This document shows, piece by piece, positions 17,367 to 26,647 of a DNA stretch of 64,000 nt (position 1 is its first letter; each line of letters opens with the position of its first letter). The stretch lies in the NCBI RefSeq assembly GCF_052116585.1, contig NZ_JBQKKT010000004.1, positions 124,001 to 188,000 on the forward strand. Direction: 5' to 3'. Position numbers and translations under genes: made by a program. Below the pieces are notes generated by a model, which saw only the letters and a program-made list of their open reading frames with translations, did no database searches and was not told the origin of the DNA. This DNA comes from Luteococcus sp052116585 (GTDB taxonomy: Bacteria; Actinomycetota; Actinomycetes; Propionibacteriales; Propionibacteriaceae).

Positions 17367-17436
17367 GCGTCCAGCCTAGGGCCGGACAGGTCAGGGACCG
17401 GCCGATCCGTCCCCGGCAGAAGCCAACCGTCAGGCC

Positions 17437-18771
17437 TCAGAGCCTGGGCAGCAGGGTGGCCAGCTCGTGGGCCGTCACCTGCCGTCGATAGGAGTCGAAC
17501 TCCGCCCTCTTGTTGCGCAGGAAGAAGTCATAGACGTGCTCCCCCAGGGTGCTGGCCACCAGCTCCGAGTTCTCCATCTCACGGATGGCCTCGTCCAGGT
17601 TGCGCGGCAGGCTCCTGATGCCCATGGCCCGGCGCTCACGGGCGGTGAGGGCCTCCACGTCCTCCATCACCTCGTCGGGCAGCTCCATCTCGTGCTCGAT
17701 GCCGGAAAGACCGGCCGCCAGGGTCAGGGCATAGGCCAGATAGGGATTGGTGGCGGAGTCCAGCGAGCGCAGCTCGATGCGGGCACTGGAGGACTTGTCC
17801 GGCTTGAACATCGGGATGCGCACCAGCGCGGTGGAGTTGTTGCGACCCCACGAGATGTAGGACGGGGCCTCACCCTCCCCCGCCAGCCGCTTGTAGGAGT
17901 TGACCCACTGGTTCGTGACCGCGGTGATCTCCGGTGCATGGTGCAGCAGCCCCGCGACGAACTGCTTGCCGATCCGCGAGAGTCGGTACGCGTCCGAGGC
18001 GTCGTAGAAGGCATTGTTGTCGCCCTCGAAGAGGCTCATGTGGGTGTGCATGCCGGAGCCAGCGTGCTGGGTGAAGGGCTTGGGCATGAAGCTGGCCTGG
18101 ATGCCCTGGCTGACGGCCACCTCCTTCATCACCACCCGGAAGGTCATGATGTTGTCGGCCATGGTGAGCGCATCGGCATAGCGCAGGTCGATCTCGTGCT
18201 GCCCGGGGGCTGCCTCGTGGTGGCTGAACTCCACACTGATGCCCATCTGCTCCAGCATCTGGATGGCATCGCGACGGAAGTCCGTCCCGTCGCCCAGTGT
18301 GGTGTGGTCGAAGTAGCCGCCGGTGTCCAGCGGGGTGGGCTCGACGCCCGGAAGCACGGGCTCCTTGAACAGGAAGAACTCGATCTCCGGGTGGATGTAG
18401 TAGGTGAAGCCCATCTCCGAGGCCTTGTCCAGCGCACGCTTGAGCACGTGTCGCGGATCGGCGAAACTCGGGGATCCATCGGGCAGCGAGATGTCGCAGA
18501 ACATGCGAGCCGTGTTCGCCTCGGTGCGCCACGGCAGCATCTGGAAGGTGGACGGATCCGGGTGGGCCACCATGTCCGACTCGTAGATGCGGGCATAACC
18601 CTCAATGGCCGACCCGTCGAAGCCGATGCCCTCCGCGAAGGCGCCCTCGAGCTCGGCCGGGGCGATGGCAACGGACTTCAGGAAGCCCAACACGTCGGTG
18701 AACCACAACCGGACGAACCTGACGTCGCGTTCCTCCATCGTGCGCAGTACGTACTCTGTCTGCCTGTCCAT
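17437..18771 (-). CDS. glnA2: Type I glutamine synthetase, GlnA2 class
   Basis: 444-residue ATP-dependent glutamate-ammonia (or glutamyl-amine) ligase. Sequence closely matches mycobacterial GlnA2 ('VRLWFTDVLGFLKSVAIAP', 'EFSHHEAAPGQHEIDLRYAD', 'GSGMHTHMSLFEGD', 'NPYLAYALTLAAGL', 'EHVYDFFLRNKR'). The adenylylation motif NLYxLP of GSI-beta enzymes is absent in the C-terminal region ('SLPRNLDEAIREME'), so regulation by the nearby GlnE is not expected. The ATG at 18771 starts at the conserved 'MDRQTEYVLRT'; a longer in-frame start (18852) would overlap the divergent promoter region. Some GlnA2/GlnA3-type proteins ligate polyamines instead of ammonia, which cannot be settled here. Confidence 0.92.
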   Translation of the reverse strand: MDRQTEYVLRTMEERDVRFVRLWFTDVLGFLKSVAIAPAELEGAFAEGIGFDGSAIEGYARIYESDMVAHPDPSTFQMLPWRTEANTARMFCDISLPDGSPSFADPRHVLKRALDKASEMGFTYYIHPEIEFFLFKEPVLPGVEPTPLDTGGYFDHTTLGDGTDFRRDAIQMLEQMGISVEFSHHEAAPGQHEIDLRYADALTMADNIMTFRVVMKEVAVSQGIQASFMPKPFTQHAGSGMHTHMSLFEGDNNAFYDASDAYRLSRIGKQFVAGLLHHAPEITAVTNQWVNSYKRLAGEGEAPSYISWGRNNSTALVRIPMFKPDKSSSARIELRSLDSATNPYLAYALTLAAGLSGIEHEMELPDEVMEDVEALTARERRAMGIRSLPRNLDEAIREMENSELVASTLGEHVYDFFLRNKRAEFDSYRRQVTAHELATLLPRL

Positions 18772-18881
18772 GGCCCCAGTCTGCCAAGGATCGTGTTTCA
18801 GGCGGGTTACGGGTACCTGCCGACGGGACGCGGCACCGCACCTGCCGGGCACGGATTGCGAGGAGACCTAGGATTGGGGTC

Positions 18882-19814
18882 ATGTCGATGCCTGGCTGGT
18901 ACCCGGATCCTGCAGGAACACCGGGCCGTTTCCGCTACTGGGACGGCACCTCGTGGTCTGCGGAGACCACTGGCGATCCTGCCTCTGCCCCGCGCCCGGG
19001 GCAGCAGCCCCAGGCCTTCGCTGGCGGCGCCTCCGGTTCCGGCGGCCAGAACTCGTCGAACCGCGGCCTGCTGGTGGGCATCGCCGTGGTGCTTGCCCTG
19101 GCCCTGCTGGTCTGGGCCCTGTTCTTTCGCGGCGACGGTGGCTTCAAGGCCGTTCCCGAGGACACCAACAGCTCCTCGCCCCAGGGGCCGGTCTGGGACG
19201 AGACCTCACCACCCACCCCGGAACCGTCGGGCATCAGCGAGCCGGCCCCCACGGGCGGCGCCATGGTGAAGTGCCCGATGGACAGCGGCTCGGTCCTGCC
19301 GATCCAGGGCGACGAGCTGCACGGCGGCGGGCTGGTCATTCCCCGCCTGGGCGGCTGGGACGAGGCCACCCGCTCCACCTTCCTGCTGCCGTGGACGGAG
19401 AACCTGCAGGCCCAGACCAAGACCATCTACTCCTCGCCCCTGGGCACCCGCTGGTTCTCGGTGCAGGCGGTCGGGGCACTTCCGGTCGCGGAGGGCTTCG
19501 AGGAGCCCCGCAACAGCGCCCGGATGATGATGAGCTGCTTTGCCACCTCCGGCTACTACTCCGGCTTCATCGGCCGCAAGGACCTGCAGAGCAAGGCCGT
19601 CGACATCGACGGTAAGAAGGGCTGGCACCTGCGCAGCGAGGTCTACGTGGAGATGCCGGACCTGCCCCAGGTGGAGGGGGATGTGATCGACGTGATCGTC
19701 GTGGACACCGGCTCCCCCGAATCCCTGGGCGTCTTCGTCAGCTCCGCCACCATCGGGGACGCCGAGACCCTGGCAGAGATCGACGACTCGATCAGCCGGA
19801 TGCGCCCGGAGTGA
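18882..19814 (+). CDS. DUF2510 membrane-anchored protein
   Basis: 310 residues with an N-terminal DUF2510 motif ('GWYPDPAGTPGRFRYWDG', residues 5-22), a Gly/Ser-rich linker, one membrane segment (about 63-84) and a roughly 200-residue extracytoplasmic domain containing only a few cysteines ('VKCPMDSGS', 'MMSCFATSG'). No enzyme family was recognised. A TAGGAT hexamer at 18869-18874 lies 7 bases before the ATG (leaderless-type). It is divergent from glnA2. Confidence 0.75.
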   Translation: MSMPGWYPDPAGTPGRFRYWDGTSWSAETTGDPASAPRPGQQPQAFAGGASGSGGQNSSNRGLLVGIAVVLALALLVWALFFRGDGGFKAVPEDTNSSSPQGPVWDETSPPTPEPSGISEPAPTGGAMVKCPMDSGSVLPIQGDELHGGGLVIPRLGGWDEATRSTFLLPWTENLQAQTKTIYSSPLGTRWFSVQAVGALPVAEGFEEPRNSARMMMSCFATSGYYSGFIGRKDLQSKAVDIDGKKGWHLRSEVYVEMPDLPQVEGDVIDVIVVDTGSPESLGVFVSSATIGDAETLAEIDDSISRMRPE

Positions 19815-19864
19815 CGCAGCGGGCGCCGACCCGGTCCTGACCGAGCCGACGCCAGGGGTGATCC

Positions 19865-20116
19865 TCAGTCCTCGATCGGACTCCCGTCGAAGCGGACGCG
19901 CGGCTCGTCGTCCTTCTCCTCGTCCTCGTCCTCATCGGGATCGTTGAAGCGGGGATCGGTGACCCACTGGTCATTGCGCTCGGCCACGTGCTCCATGGCC
20001 TTCTCTGCATCCTCACGCGTGCGGTACGGGCCCAGGCGGTCCTCCGCCTTCTCCTCGCCCTCACCGACGACGCGGTGCTGCCTCAGGGACCAGTACCACT
20101 GCTCACGCTCGGCCAT
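19865..20116 (-). CDS. Small acidic protein, conserved beside map
   Basis: 83 residues, beginning 'MAEREQWYWSLRQHRVVGEG' with 'DRLGPYRTREDAEKAMEHV' in the middle, reminiscent of a SPOR-like fold, then a very acidic tail ('DPDEDEDEEKDDEP'). Similar small proteins sit next to map in other Actinomycetota. It has GGAGG 7 bases before the ATG. It is divergent from map; the 27-base gap carries the promoter of both. The function is unknown. Confidence 0.75.
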   Translation of the reverse strand: MAEREQWYWSLRQHRVVGEGEEKAEDRLGPYRTREDAEKAMEHVAERNDQWVTDPRFNDPDEDEDEEKDDEPRVRFDGSPIED

Positions 20117-20142
20117 GATTGCCTCCTGACTAGACTGCTCGG

Positions 20143-20994
20143 GTGACTGTCATCAAGCCCTTTGCCATCAGCCCTCGTCGGGCCGTTCCGTCCTCGATCG
20201 TTCGTCCCGAGTACGTTGACAGGCCTGCTCCCCAACCGTACATGGGCAGCAATGTGCAGTCGCCGGAGATCATCGAGAAGATGCGTGAGGCCGGGCGGAT
20301 CGCCCACGGAGCCATGCACGAGGCCGGCAAGGCCGTCGCCCCCGGCGTGACCACCGACGAGCTGGATCGCATTGCCCACGAATACATGCTGGACCACGGC
20401 GCCTACCCGTCCACGCTGGGCTACCGGGGCTACCCCAAGAGCATCTGCACCAGCGTCAACGAGGTCATCTGCCACGGCATCCCCGACGCCCGCCCGCTGG
20501 AGGACGGTGACATCGTCAAGATCGACGTGACCGCCTACAAGGACGGCGTGCACGGGGACAACTGCTACACCTTCCTGTGTGGCGACGTCGACGAGGAGTC
20601 GCGGCTGCTCGTCGAGCGCACCCAGGAGGCGATGAACCGGGCCATCAAGATGTGCCGCCCCGGCCGCCCCATCAGCGTCATCGGCCGCGTCATCGAGAGC
20701 TTCGCCAAGCGTTTCGACTACGGCGTCGTGCGCGACTACACCGGCCACGGCGTGCACACCGCCTTCCACTCCGGCCTGGTCATCCTGCACTACGACGAGC
20801 CGCGCCTCGACACCCCGATGGAGGTGGGCATGACCTTCACCATCGAGCCGATGCTCTGCCTGGGCGACTACCGCAGCCACCAGTGGGACGACGGGTGGAC
20901 CGTGGTCACCAATGACGGCTCCCGCGTCGCACAGTTCGAGCAGACCATCGCCATCACCCCTGACGGCGCGGAGATCATCACCCGGCTGGACTGA
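20143..20994 (+). CDS. map: Methionine aminopeptidase type I
   Basis: 283-residue dimetal aminopeptidase removing the initiator methionine. Metal and catalytic residues are visible: His in 'EVICHGIPD', Asp in 'IVKIDVTAY', Asp in 'VHGDNCYTF', His in '[11 protein letters not shown]', Glu in 'FTIEPML' and Glu in 'QFEQTIAI'. About 35 residues precede the catalytic domain, including a short Pro-rich segment seen in actinobacterial type Ic enzymes. The GTG at 20143 follows a TAGACT hexamer by 6 bases, so the mRNA may be leaderless. Confidence 0.96.
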   Translation: MTVIKPFAISPRRAVPSSIVRPEYVDRPAPQPYMGSNVQSPEIIEKMREAGRIAHGAMHEAGKAVAPGVTTDELDRIAHEYMLDHGAYPSTLGYRGYPKSICTSVNEVICHGIPDARPLEDGDIVKIDVTAYKDGVHGDNCYTFLCGDVDEESRLLVERTQEAMNRAIKMCRPGRPISVIGRVIESFAKRFDYGVVRDYTGHGVHTAFHSGLVILHYDEPRLDTPMEVGMTFTIEPMLCLGDYRSHQWDDGWTVVTNDGSRVAQFEQTIAITPDGAEIITRLD

Positions 20995-21050
20995 CGGCTG
21001 GACCGACGGCGCCGCCTGCCGACGATCCTTTCCTGAAGTTTCGCGGAATC

Positions 21051-21085
21051 GCCCCGGGGCTGACCCCATCCTGTGGCCCCGGGGC
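21051..21085 (+). terminator. Terminator-like hairpin after map
   Basis: GCCCCGGGG (21051-21059) pairs with CCCCGGGGC (21077-21085), loop 17 bases, 57 bases past the map stop and followed by ATTTC. It is the only structured element noted in the 227 bases before the multicopper oxidase. Confidence 0.55.
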
Positions 21086-21221
21086 ATTTCGAAGCATGCA
21101 AGGGATCGGGGCATTGGGGCGCGCGACGATGTCGCGTCGCGCAGCCACGGGGGCACGAAACTCCCGAAATACTTCCCCCGTGGTCACACGACCACATGGC
21201 CGTTTCTCGGGGGAGATCCAC

Positions 21222-23423
21222 ATGACCATGTCTCGTCGCACCTTCCTGCGCGCCAGCGCAGCCGGGGCCATGACGCTCTACACCACCAATGCGCTCGGTC
21301 TGCCCGAGGCCGTGGCCGAGGGGATTCCCGGAGGGAGCCTGCCGGCCACCCAGATCCCGCAGTTCCGCAACCGGCTGGTGGTGCCACAGATCGCCCCCTG
21401 CTGGAATCGAACCTGGACCAACTACGGCGCAACCGACTACTACGAAATGTCCCTGCGCCAGTTCCGTCAGCAGATGCTGCCGACGGGCATGCCGCAGACC
21501 ACGGTGTGGGGCTACGGACCGAGCTATGACGACGGCCGCGGCTTCCATGCCCCCGGGCTGACCATCCTGGCCCGTGCCGGCGGCGCGGTCCGCATCAAGT
21601 GGACCAATGACCTGGTGGACGCCAACGGCAACTACCTGCCCCACCTGTTCGCCGTCGATCCCACCCTGCACTGGGCCAATGTGCCCCAGGAGCCCGCCGG
21701 TGGCATGCGGATGACCGACATGAAGCCGGACTACACCGGCCGTCGCTATGTGCGCCCGGAGAACTACACCGACCCCACCACGCAGTACACCTCCTACACC
21801 GGCCCGGTGCCGATCGTCACGCACCTGCACGGCGCCGTGGGCGTCAAGGACCACTCCGACGGCTACTCCGAGGCGTGGTACCTGCCCAATGCCCGCAACA
21901 TCCCCGCCGGCCACGCCCGACACGGCCGGTGGTGGGACTTCCTGGCCGCAAAGGCACGCCGCGAAACGGGCGTCGTGTGGAGCGACGGGCAGCAGGTCGC
22001 GACCTATCCCAACGGCAATCGGGTGAGCACCCTGTGGTTCCACGACCACGCGATGGGCCTGACCCGCCTCAATGTCTACTCGGGCGCCACGAACTTCTAC
22101 CTGGTGCGCGGCACCAATGACGACGTCCTGGACTCCCGGACCGGCCGGACCGCCATCGCACCGTGGCTCAATGAGCGCGACGAATACCTCAAGAGCTCGC
22201 CCAACCCCGGGCACGACATCCCGCTGGCCATCCAGGACCGCTCGTTCAATGCCGACGGCTCGCTCTTCTACCCCGACTCGCGCGCCTTCTTCGACAACTA
22301 CCAGGGCCCGTACTACCCCGAGGCCCCGGGCATCGCCCCCAACTGGGTGCCGGAGTTCTTCGGCAACACCCTGATCGTGAACGGTCAGACCTGGCCCTTC
22401 CACCGTGTCGAACAGCGCCGCTACCGCTTCCGGGTGCTCAACGGCTGCGGCTCGCGCACGCTCTACCTGGACTTCCGGGGCATCCCGGGCGTCGAGGTCT
22501 GGCAGACCGGCAATGACGGCGGCATGCTGGACCGCGCCGTCAACGTCTCGGCGCTGCCTGGCTGGAAGGCCAACCGCGTGATGCTGGCCCCAGCCGAGCG
22601 CGTCGAGCTGCTCGTCGACTTCACCCGCGTCCCGACCGGCCGCCACATCCTGCGCAATGTGGGCCCTGACGCCTTCTTCCCGGGCGGCCGCCCTGCCGAG
22701 AATGGCGAGACGCCGCGCGTGAAGCTCTATCCCTTTGCCGAGCGCGACGTGGTCTTCCCGCCGGCCGATCCCGCCACCACCGGCCGTGTGATGGCCTTCG
22801 ACGTGGTGCCGCCCACCAGCGTGGACACCACCACCCCGGGGCGCTATCTCCAGATGCGAGCCGTCCCCAAGCTGCCCGCCCCCGTGCGGACACGGCGCCT
22901 GTCCACCACCATGAGCTTCCACCAGGTGGGAACCGACCCGGCCCCCTATGCCTCCCACACCATGCTCGGTGTGCTCAGCGGCACCCCCGGCGGCCAGATG
23001 AAGATCACCGGCACCATGTGGGGCGATCCCGTCACCGAGAACCCGGCCGTGGGCGACGTGGAGGACTGGGAGATCTACAACCTGGTGCAGGACGCCCCGG
23101 TCCCCCACCCGATCCACGTCCACGAGACCACCTTCGAGGTCATCGAACGCCGCATGGTGCACTACGACTGGGAGACCGGCCAGATGACCATGGGGCCGCA
23201 GGTTCCGCTGGAGCCGGGTGAGACCGGCCGCAAGGACACCGTCTTCGTCTACCCCGGCGAGATGATCCGGATCCGGATGAAGTTCACCACCGCCGGCCAG
23301 TACATGTGGCACTGTCACCTGCTGGAGCACGAGGACAACGAGATGATGCGGCCCTTCCGCGTCGGCCCGTGGCAGGACGGCCAGCCCGCCGACATGGACC
23401 ACCACGGCACGCACGAGATGTGA
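21222..23423 (+). CDS. Multicopper oxidase, Tat-exported (bilirubin-oxidase/CotA type)
   Basis: 733-residue secreted oxidase. The N terminus 'MTMSRRTFLRASAAGAMTLY' carries a twin-arginine SRRTFLR signal. Copper ligands are in 'VTHLHGAVG' and 'LWFHDHAMG' (trinuclear centre, N-terminal cupredoxin), 'PHPIHVHETTFEV' and 'MWHCHLLEHEDNEMMR' (T1/T2/T3 sites, last cupredoxin). Such enzymes oxidise phenols, bilirubin, Cu(I) or Mn(II) with reduction of O2 to water. The ATG at 21222 has GGGGGAG upstream; an in-frame start at 21096 would bury the signal. The Met at 'EDNEMM' is the likely axial T1 ligand. It ends in a strong terminator. Confidence 0.93.
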   Translation: MTMSRRTFLRASAAGAMTLYTTNALGLPEAVAEGIPGGSLPATQIPQFRNRLVVPQIAPCWNRTWTNYGATDYYEMSLRQFRQQMLPTGMPQTTVWGYGPSYDDGRGFHAPGLTILARAGGAVRIKWTNDLVDANGNYLPHLFAVDPTLHWANVPQEPAGGMRMTDMKPDYTGRRYVRPENYTDPTTQYTSYTGPVPIVTHLHGAVGVKDHSDGYSEAWYLPNARNIPAGHARHGRWWDFLAAKARRETGVVWSDGQQVATYPNGNRVSTLWFHDHAMGLTRLNVYSGATNFYLVRGTNDDVLDSRTGRTAIAPWLNERDEYLKSSPNPGHDIPLAIQDRSFNADGSLFYPDSRAFFDNYQGPYYPEAPGIAPNWVPEFFGNTLIVNGQTWPFHRVEQRRYRFRVLNGCGSRTLYLDFRGIPGVEVWQTGNDGGMLDRAVNVSALPGWKANRVMLAPAERVELLVDFTRVPTGRHILRNVGPDAFFPGGRPAENGETPRVKLYPFAERDVVFPPADPATTGRVMAFDVVPPTSVDTTTPGRYLQMRAVPKLPAPVRTRRLSTTMSFHQVGTDPAPYASHTMLGVLSGTPGGQMKITGTMWGDPVTENPAVGDVEDWEIYNLVQDAPVPHPIHVHETTFEVIERRMVHYDWETGQMTMGPQVPLEPGETGRKDTVFVYPGEMIRIRMKFTTAGQYMWHCHLLEHEDNEMMRPFRVGPWQDGQPADMDHHGTHEM

Positions 23424-23427
23424 CACG

Positions 23428-23462
23428 ACGATGGCCCCGATCCAGTGGACCGGGGCCATCGT
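23428..23462. terminator. Terminator between multicopper oxidase and rnpB
   Basis: Perfect 12-bp inverted repeat ACGATGGCCCCG (23428-23439) / CGGGGCCATCGT (23451-23462), 11-base loop. It starts 4 bases after the oxidase stop and lies 14 bases past the 3' end of rnpB on the other strand, so it probably ends both transcripts. Confidence 0.8.
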
Positions 23463-23475
23463 GCTGTCTGGGGAA

Positions 23476-23881
23476 CGAGTCCGCCTGTAAGCCGGGTTCT
23501 GTCCTCGCGGTTGCCCGCGATGGGTGACCATCCATCTACGACGCCTGTTGCCAGACGCCTTCGACTCGCGTCGTGCGACCTACCCGGACGCTCGGGCGGG
23601 CAGCCCTCGATCACGTCCGCGACCCACCGCAATGGGTCTTCTTGGTCTTGCTCCGGGTGGGGTTTGCCTGGCCAGCCCAGTCACCTGGGCTGCCGGTGGT
23701 CTCTTGCACCGCCGTTTCACCCTTACCAGCCACCACCCTCTCGGATGGCCACTGGCGGTCTGTTCTCTGTGGCACTGTCCCGCGGATCACTCCGGGTCGG
23801 TGTTACCGACCACCCTGCCCTGTGGAGCCCGGACTTTCCTCGACGGGATCACTCCCGTCGCGGCCACCCGGCGAACTCGTC
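23476..23881 (-). ncRNA. rnpB: RNase P RNA (type A)
   Basis: Catalytic RNA of RNase P, maturing tRNA 5' ends. Read on the minus strand it contains the conserved CR-I sequence GAGGAAAGTCCGGGCTCC (23841-23824), the GGTAACACCGA region, the 'GGGTGAAACGGCGGTGCAAG' block in the middle, and the 3' segment ACCCGGCTTACAGGCGGACT near 23478-23500. The 5' end begins about CGAGTTCGCCGGG (23879). Overall length, about 405 nucleotides, suits actinobacterial type A RNA. The ends are estimated, not mapped. Confidence 0.95.
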
Positions 23882-23892
23882 CGTCGTCCAGT

Positions 23893-25353
23893 CTACGACC
23901 CGGCCGGTGTGAACGTGACCACGCCGCGCTCCAGGTCCGCATCCTTGACCCGCACGGTGATCTCGTCGCCCAGGGCGATGCCCTTCATCCGGAAGCGGGC
24001 CTCGGTGGCCGGCTCTGCGATCGAGATGGTGCCCTCGCCCTTCTTGGAATCATAGTCAACGACGGTTCCGGTGAAGGTCTTGCCGGCATGACTGGACAGC
24101 ACCAGCGCCTCCACCAGGTCCACGATGCCGCGCTCGAACTTCTTGGCGCGCTGGTCGCTGGCGCGCATCTCGTCGGGCAGGGCCGGGAGCGCCGTCAGCA
24201 CCCACTCAGGGATGGGGCTGCCGGCACACAGGTGCACGCAGATCTCGCCGACATAGCGATCCACCAGACGGCGCAGTGGCGCCGTGCAGTGGGCGTAGTT
24301 GGCGGCCAGCGCATTGTGCTTGAGGTTCTTGCCCACGGACTCCTCGTCCAGCACCGTGTAGGCGGCGCCGCGGAAGAGGCGCGTGCAGGAGGTCATCATG
24401 GCCAGATGAGTGGGCTTGCTCACGTCGAGCGAGCGGACGAAGTCCGGATAGTCCATCGATCCCGGCCAGCTGATCCGCAGGCCCTTCGCGATGCCGCGCA
24501 GCCGATCAACGTCACGCTGCTCGGCCGGCGGCAGCGTGCGCAGCACACCGGTGCCCGCCTCCAGCATGATCCCCGCGGCCGCCATGCCGGTCAGCAACGA
24601 GATCTGGGCATTCCACCCCTCCACCGGCAGCGGGGAACGGAACTCGACGTGCCACTGGTCACCGTCGGCGACGATCTCCTGCTCCGGCAGGTCCAGGCTC
24701 ACGCCACCCCGGGTGATCTCCTGCTGCTGGCGCAGCTGGCCCACCTCACGCAGCAGAAGCAGCCATTCGGGCGCCTGAGCGTCGTCCAGCATCTGCTGCA
24801 CACCGGCATAGGTCAGCTTCTCCCGCGAGGTGACCATGGCCCGCTGCACCGTGGCCGAACGCTGCGCACCATCGGCGTCGAGCTCCACCTGCCACAGCAG
24901 GGCGGGGCGCGGCTTCCCGTCGGCCAGCAGGCTGGCGGCTCCCTCCGAGAGGACGCTGGGATGCAGCGGCACCCGCTCGGCCGGAGCGTAGAAGGTCTGG
25001 CCGCGGCGGTGCGCCTCCAGGTCCACCGCGCCACCCGGCTCCACCCAGGCCGCGACGTCGGCGATGGCGTACCAGACGCGATAGCCGTCATCGGCTCGCT
25101 CGATGAACAGGGCCTGGTCAAGATCCATCGATCCCTCGGGATCGATGGTCACCAAGGGCAGGTCGGTGCGATCGATGCGGTCGCCCAGGCCCCAGACCTG
25201 CGGATCGACGCCACGAATGGCCGCTTCCTCGGCGGCGCGCTGCACGTCCGACGGGAAGTCCCGCGGCACCTCCAGCTCGTCGCGCAGACGATCAATCCCG
25301 GCCCGAATGGCCTCGGGCACCTGCTGGACGATCCTGATGTGTCGTGCTGGCAT
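23893..25353 (-). CDS. RNB-domain exoribonuclease (RNase II/R family)
   Basis: 486-residue 3'-5' exoribonuclease of the actinobacterial RNB type. The catalytic aspartates lie in 'TIDPEGSMDLDQALFIE' (residues about 68-84), 'PLHPSVLSEGAASLLAD' follows, and 'HCTAPLRRLVDRY' is the RNB hallmark near residue 355. There is no N-terminal cold-shock domain pair; an S1-like beta-rich tail ('GTVVDYDSKKGEGTISIAE') ends the protein. The start has GAGGAG 5 bases upstream. Its stop lies 12 bases from the 5' end of rnpB, but both run in the same direction, so rnb is upstream of rnpB. Confidence 0.92.
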   Translation of the reverse strand: MPARHIRIVQQVPEAIRAGIDRLRDELEVPRDFPSDVQRAAEEAAIRGVDPQVWGLGDRIDRTDLPLVTIDPEGSMDLDQALFIERADDGYRVWYAIADVAAWVEPGGAVDLEAHRRGQTFYAPAERVPLHPSVLSEGAASLLADGKPRPALLWQVELDADGAQRSATVQRAMVTSREKLTYAGVQQMLDDAQAPEWLLLLREVGQLRQQQEITRGGVSLDLPEQEIVADGDQWHVEFRSPLPVEGWNAQISLLTGMAAAGIMLEAGTGVLRTLPPAEQRDVDRLRGIAKGLRISWPGSMDYPDFVRSLDVSKPTHLAMMTSCTRLFRGAAYTVLDEESVGKNLKHNALAANYAHCTAPLRRLVDRYVGEICVHLCAGSPIPEWVLTALPALPDEMRASDQRAKKFERGIVDLVEALVLSSHAGKTFTGTVVDYDSKKGEGTISIAEPATEARFRMKGIALGDEITVRVKDADLERGVVTFTPAGS

Positions 25354-25386
25354 GTGGTCTCCTCAGGTGGCGGGCGGTCGGCGGAT

Positions 25387-25476
25387 GGTCATTCCGGCAA
25401 GCCGGATTCCCTCTTGACGGTCATTCCGGCAAGCCGGATTCCCTCTTGACGGTCATTCCGGCAAGCCGGATTCCTT
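25387..25476. repeat. 32-bp tandem repeat, 2.8 copies, copying the end of the zinc-ribbon gene
   Basis: Units of 32 bp begin with GGTCATTCCGGCAAGCCGG at 25387, 25419 and 25451. Each contains the imperfect palindrome ATTCCGGCAAGCCGGATT. The third unit carries the last six codons and the stop of the downstream-reading minus-strand gene (25453-25455), so two extra copies of that gene end lie in the gap before rnb. Confidence 0.92.
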
Positions 25477-26199
25477 GGTCCTCACGAGGATGCGGTCGCA
25501 CTCCTCGCAGCGCAGCACCTCATTCGGTGCGGCGGCGGCATAACGACGCAGATCGGCCAGACTGGCCTCCAGCTGGCAGCCGGTGCAGCGCTTGGCCTTG
25601 AGCTCGGCGGCACCGATCCCCATCCGGTCACTGAGCCGCTGGTAGGTGGCAACGAGCGGGGCCGGCAACAGCCGGACGGTTGCCTCGCGCTCGGTGCGAC
25701 GCTCCGCCAGCTCCGCATCCAGATCCTTGAACTGCGAGTCCCGCTTGGCCATCAGGCCACGAATCCGGTCCTCCAGCTCCTTGCGTCGCCCATCGATGTC
25801 ATTCACCTCGGCCGCCAGGTCCTCCACCACCTGCATGGCGTCCAGCTGGTCATCCTCCAGCTTGCGGATCCGGCCACCCAGGTGGTCGATCTCCTCGGTC
25901 AGGCCCCGCAGTGCCTTGGGATCCCCGACGCTGCCATCGTCGACGCGCTTCTGGTTGCGCTCCAGACGCTCCCGGGCCGGGACCAGGTCATCCTCGACGC
26001 GCTTGGCGTCCAGCTCCGCGTCGCTCAACCGGGTCTGCGCAGCCACCTGCTGCTCCACCAGCTGGGCGCGCTCCGCCATCAGGGTCTTGATGGTCTCCAG
26101 CTCGGGCAGCGTGCGGCGGCGATGCTCCAACTGGTTCACCTGCAGGTCAAGGGCGGCAAGGTCGAGCAAGCGCAGCTGGTCAGCCGGTTCGGCGAGCAT
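25453..26199 (-). CDS. Coiled-coil zinc-ribbon protein (CT398-like, zf-RING_7)
   Basis: 248 residues: a long antiparallel coiled coil (about 15-185) with heptad-rich 'RRKELEDRIRGLMAKRD' segments, then a C4 zinc ribbon with 'CTGCQLEASL' and 'RCEECDRILV' near the C terminus. This is the CT398/DUF164-type architecture, conserved in Actinomycetota, proposed to bind nucleic acids or secretion partners but without assigned activity. The ATG at 26199 follows AGGAGAAGACC. The gene's 3' end is triplicated as a 32-bp tandem repeat. Confidence 0.88.
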   Translation of the reverse strand: MLAEPADQLRLLDLAALDLQVNQLEHRRRTLPELETIKTLMAERAQLVEQQVAAQTRLSDAELDAKRVEDDLVPARERLERNQKRVDDGSVGDPKALRGLTEEIDHLGGRIRKLEDDQLDAMQVVEDLAAEVNDIDGRRKELEDRIRGLMAKRDSQFKDLDAELAERRTEREATVRLLPAPLVATYQRLSDRMGIGAAELKAKRCTGCQLEASLADLRRYAAAAPNEVLRCEECDRILVRTKESGLPE

Positions 26200-26287
26200 G
26201 GTCTTCTCCTCAGTACATCCGGGTGAACGGTGGCGCACCCGTGGTGGAAGCCTACCCATTCAGCGCGTCGGACTACGCTCATGAGGC

Positions 26288-26647
26288 ATGAGCACGCCCC
26301 ACCAGAGGTTCCCACGACGGGTCTACCAGCAGGGCGACGACCCGGATCCGCGTTTCTCGCTCGCCAACGAACGCACCTTCCTGGCCTGGATCCGCACCTC
26401 GCTGGCCCTGATCGCCGGCGGCACGGCGCTGGCCATGATGGCCGACAAGACGTCCACCCCGGTCCGGTGGGCGGCCATCCTGCTGATGCTCGCGGGCATC
26501 CTGGGGCCGATCCAGGCATGGCTGAGCTGGTCGCGCACCGAACTGGCCATGCGGCTCGGACGCCCCCTGCCCAGCTCGCCGCTGGCCGTGCCGCTGGGCG
26601 TCGTGGTGATGCTCGCCGGACTGCTGGTGCTGTGGACCATGCTGTGA
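26288..26647 (+). CDS. DUF202 (YidH-type) membrane protein
   Basis: 119 residues. The motif 'RFSLANERTFLAWIRTSLAL' (residues 18-37) is the YidH/DUF202 signature; three hydrophobic segments follow. The function is unknown; the domain also occurs fused to VTC polyphosphate complexes in eukaryotes. A TACGCT hexamer 8 bases before the ATG suggests a short or absent leader. Its stop overlaps the start of a second DUF202 gene (GTGA). Confidence 0.85.
   Translation: MSTPHQRFPRRVYQQGDDPDPRFSLANERTFLAWIRTSLALIAGGTALAMMADKTSTPVRWAAILLMLAGILGPIQAWLSWSRTELAMRLGRPLPSSPLAVPLGVVVMLAGLLVLWTML

Noticed and set aside
17467..19269. 600-residue open frame antisense to glnA2
   Set aside because: Runs opposite to a clear glutamine synthetase and into DUF2510 in another frame; no domain seen.
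20868..23531. 887-residue open frame antisense to the multicopper oxidase
   Set aside because: The complementary strand has all copper motifs; the antisense frame is a shadow.
23445..23912. Open frames across rnpB
   Set aside because: The region has the conserved RNase P RNA sequences; the frames are accidental.
25387..25476. Short direct repeats as a CRISPR array
   Set aside because: Units follow each other without spacers, no cas genes are near, and one unit is a gene end.
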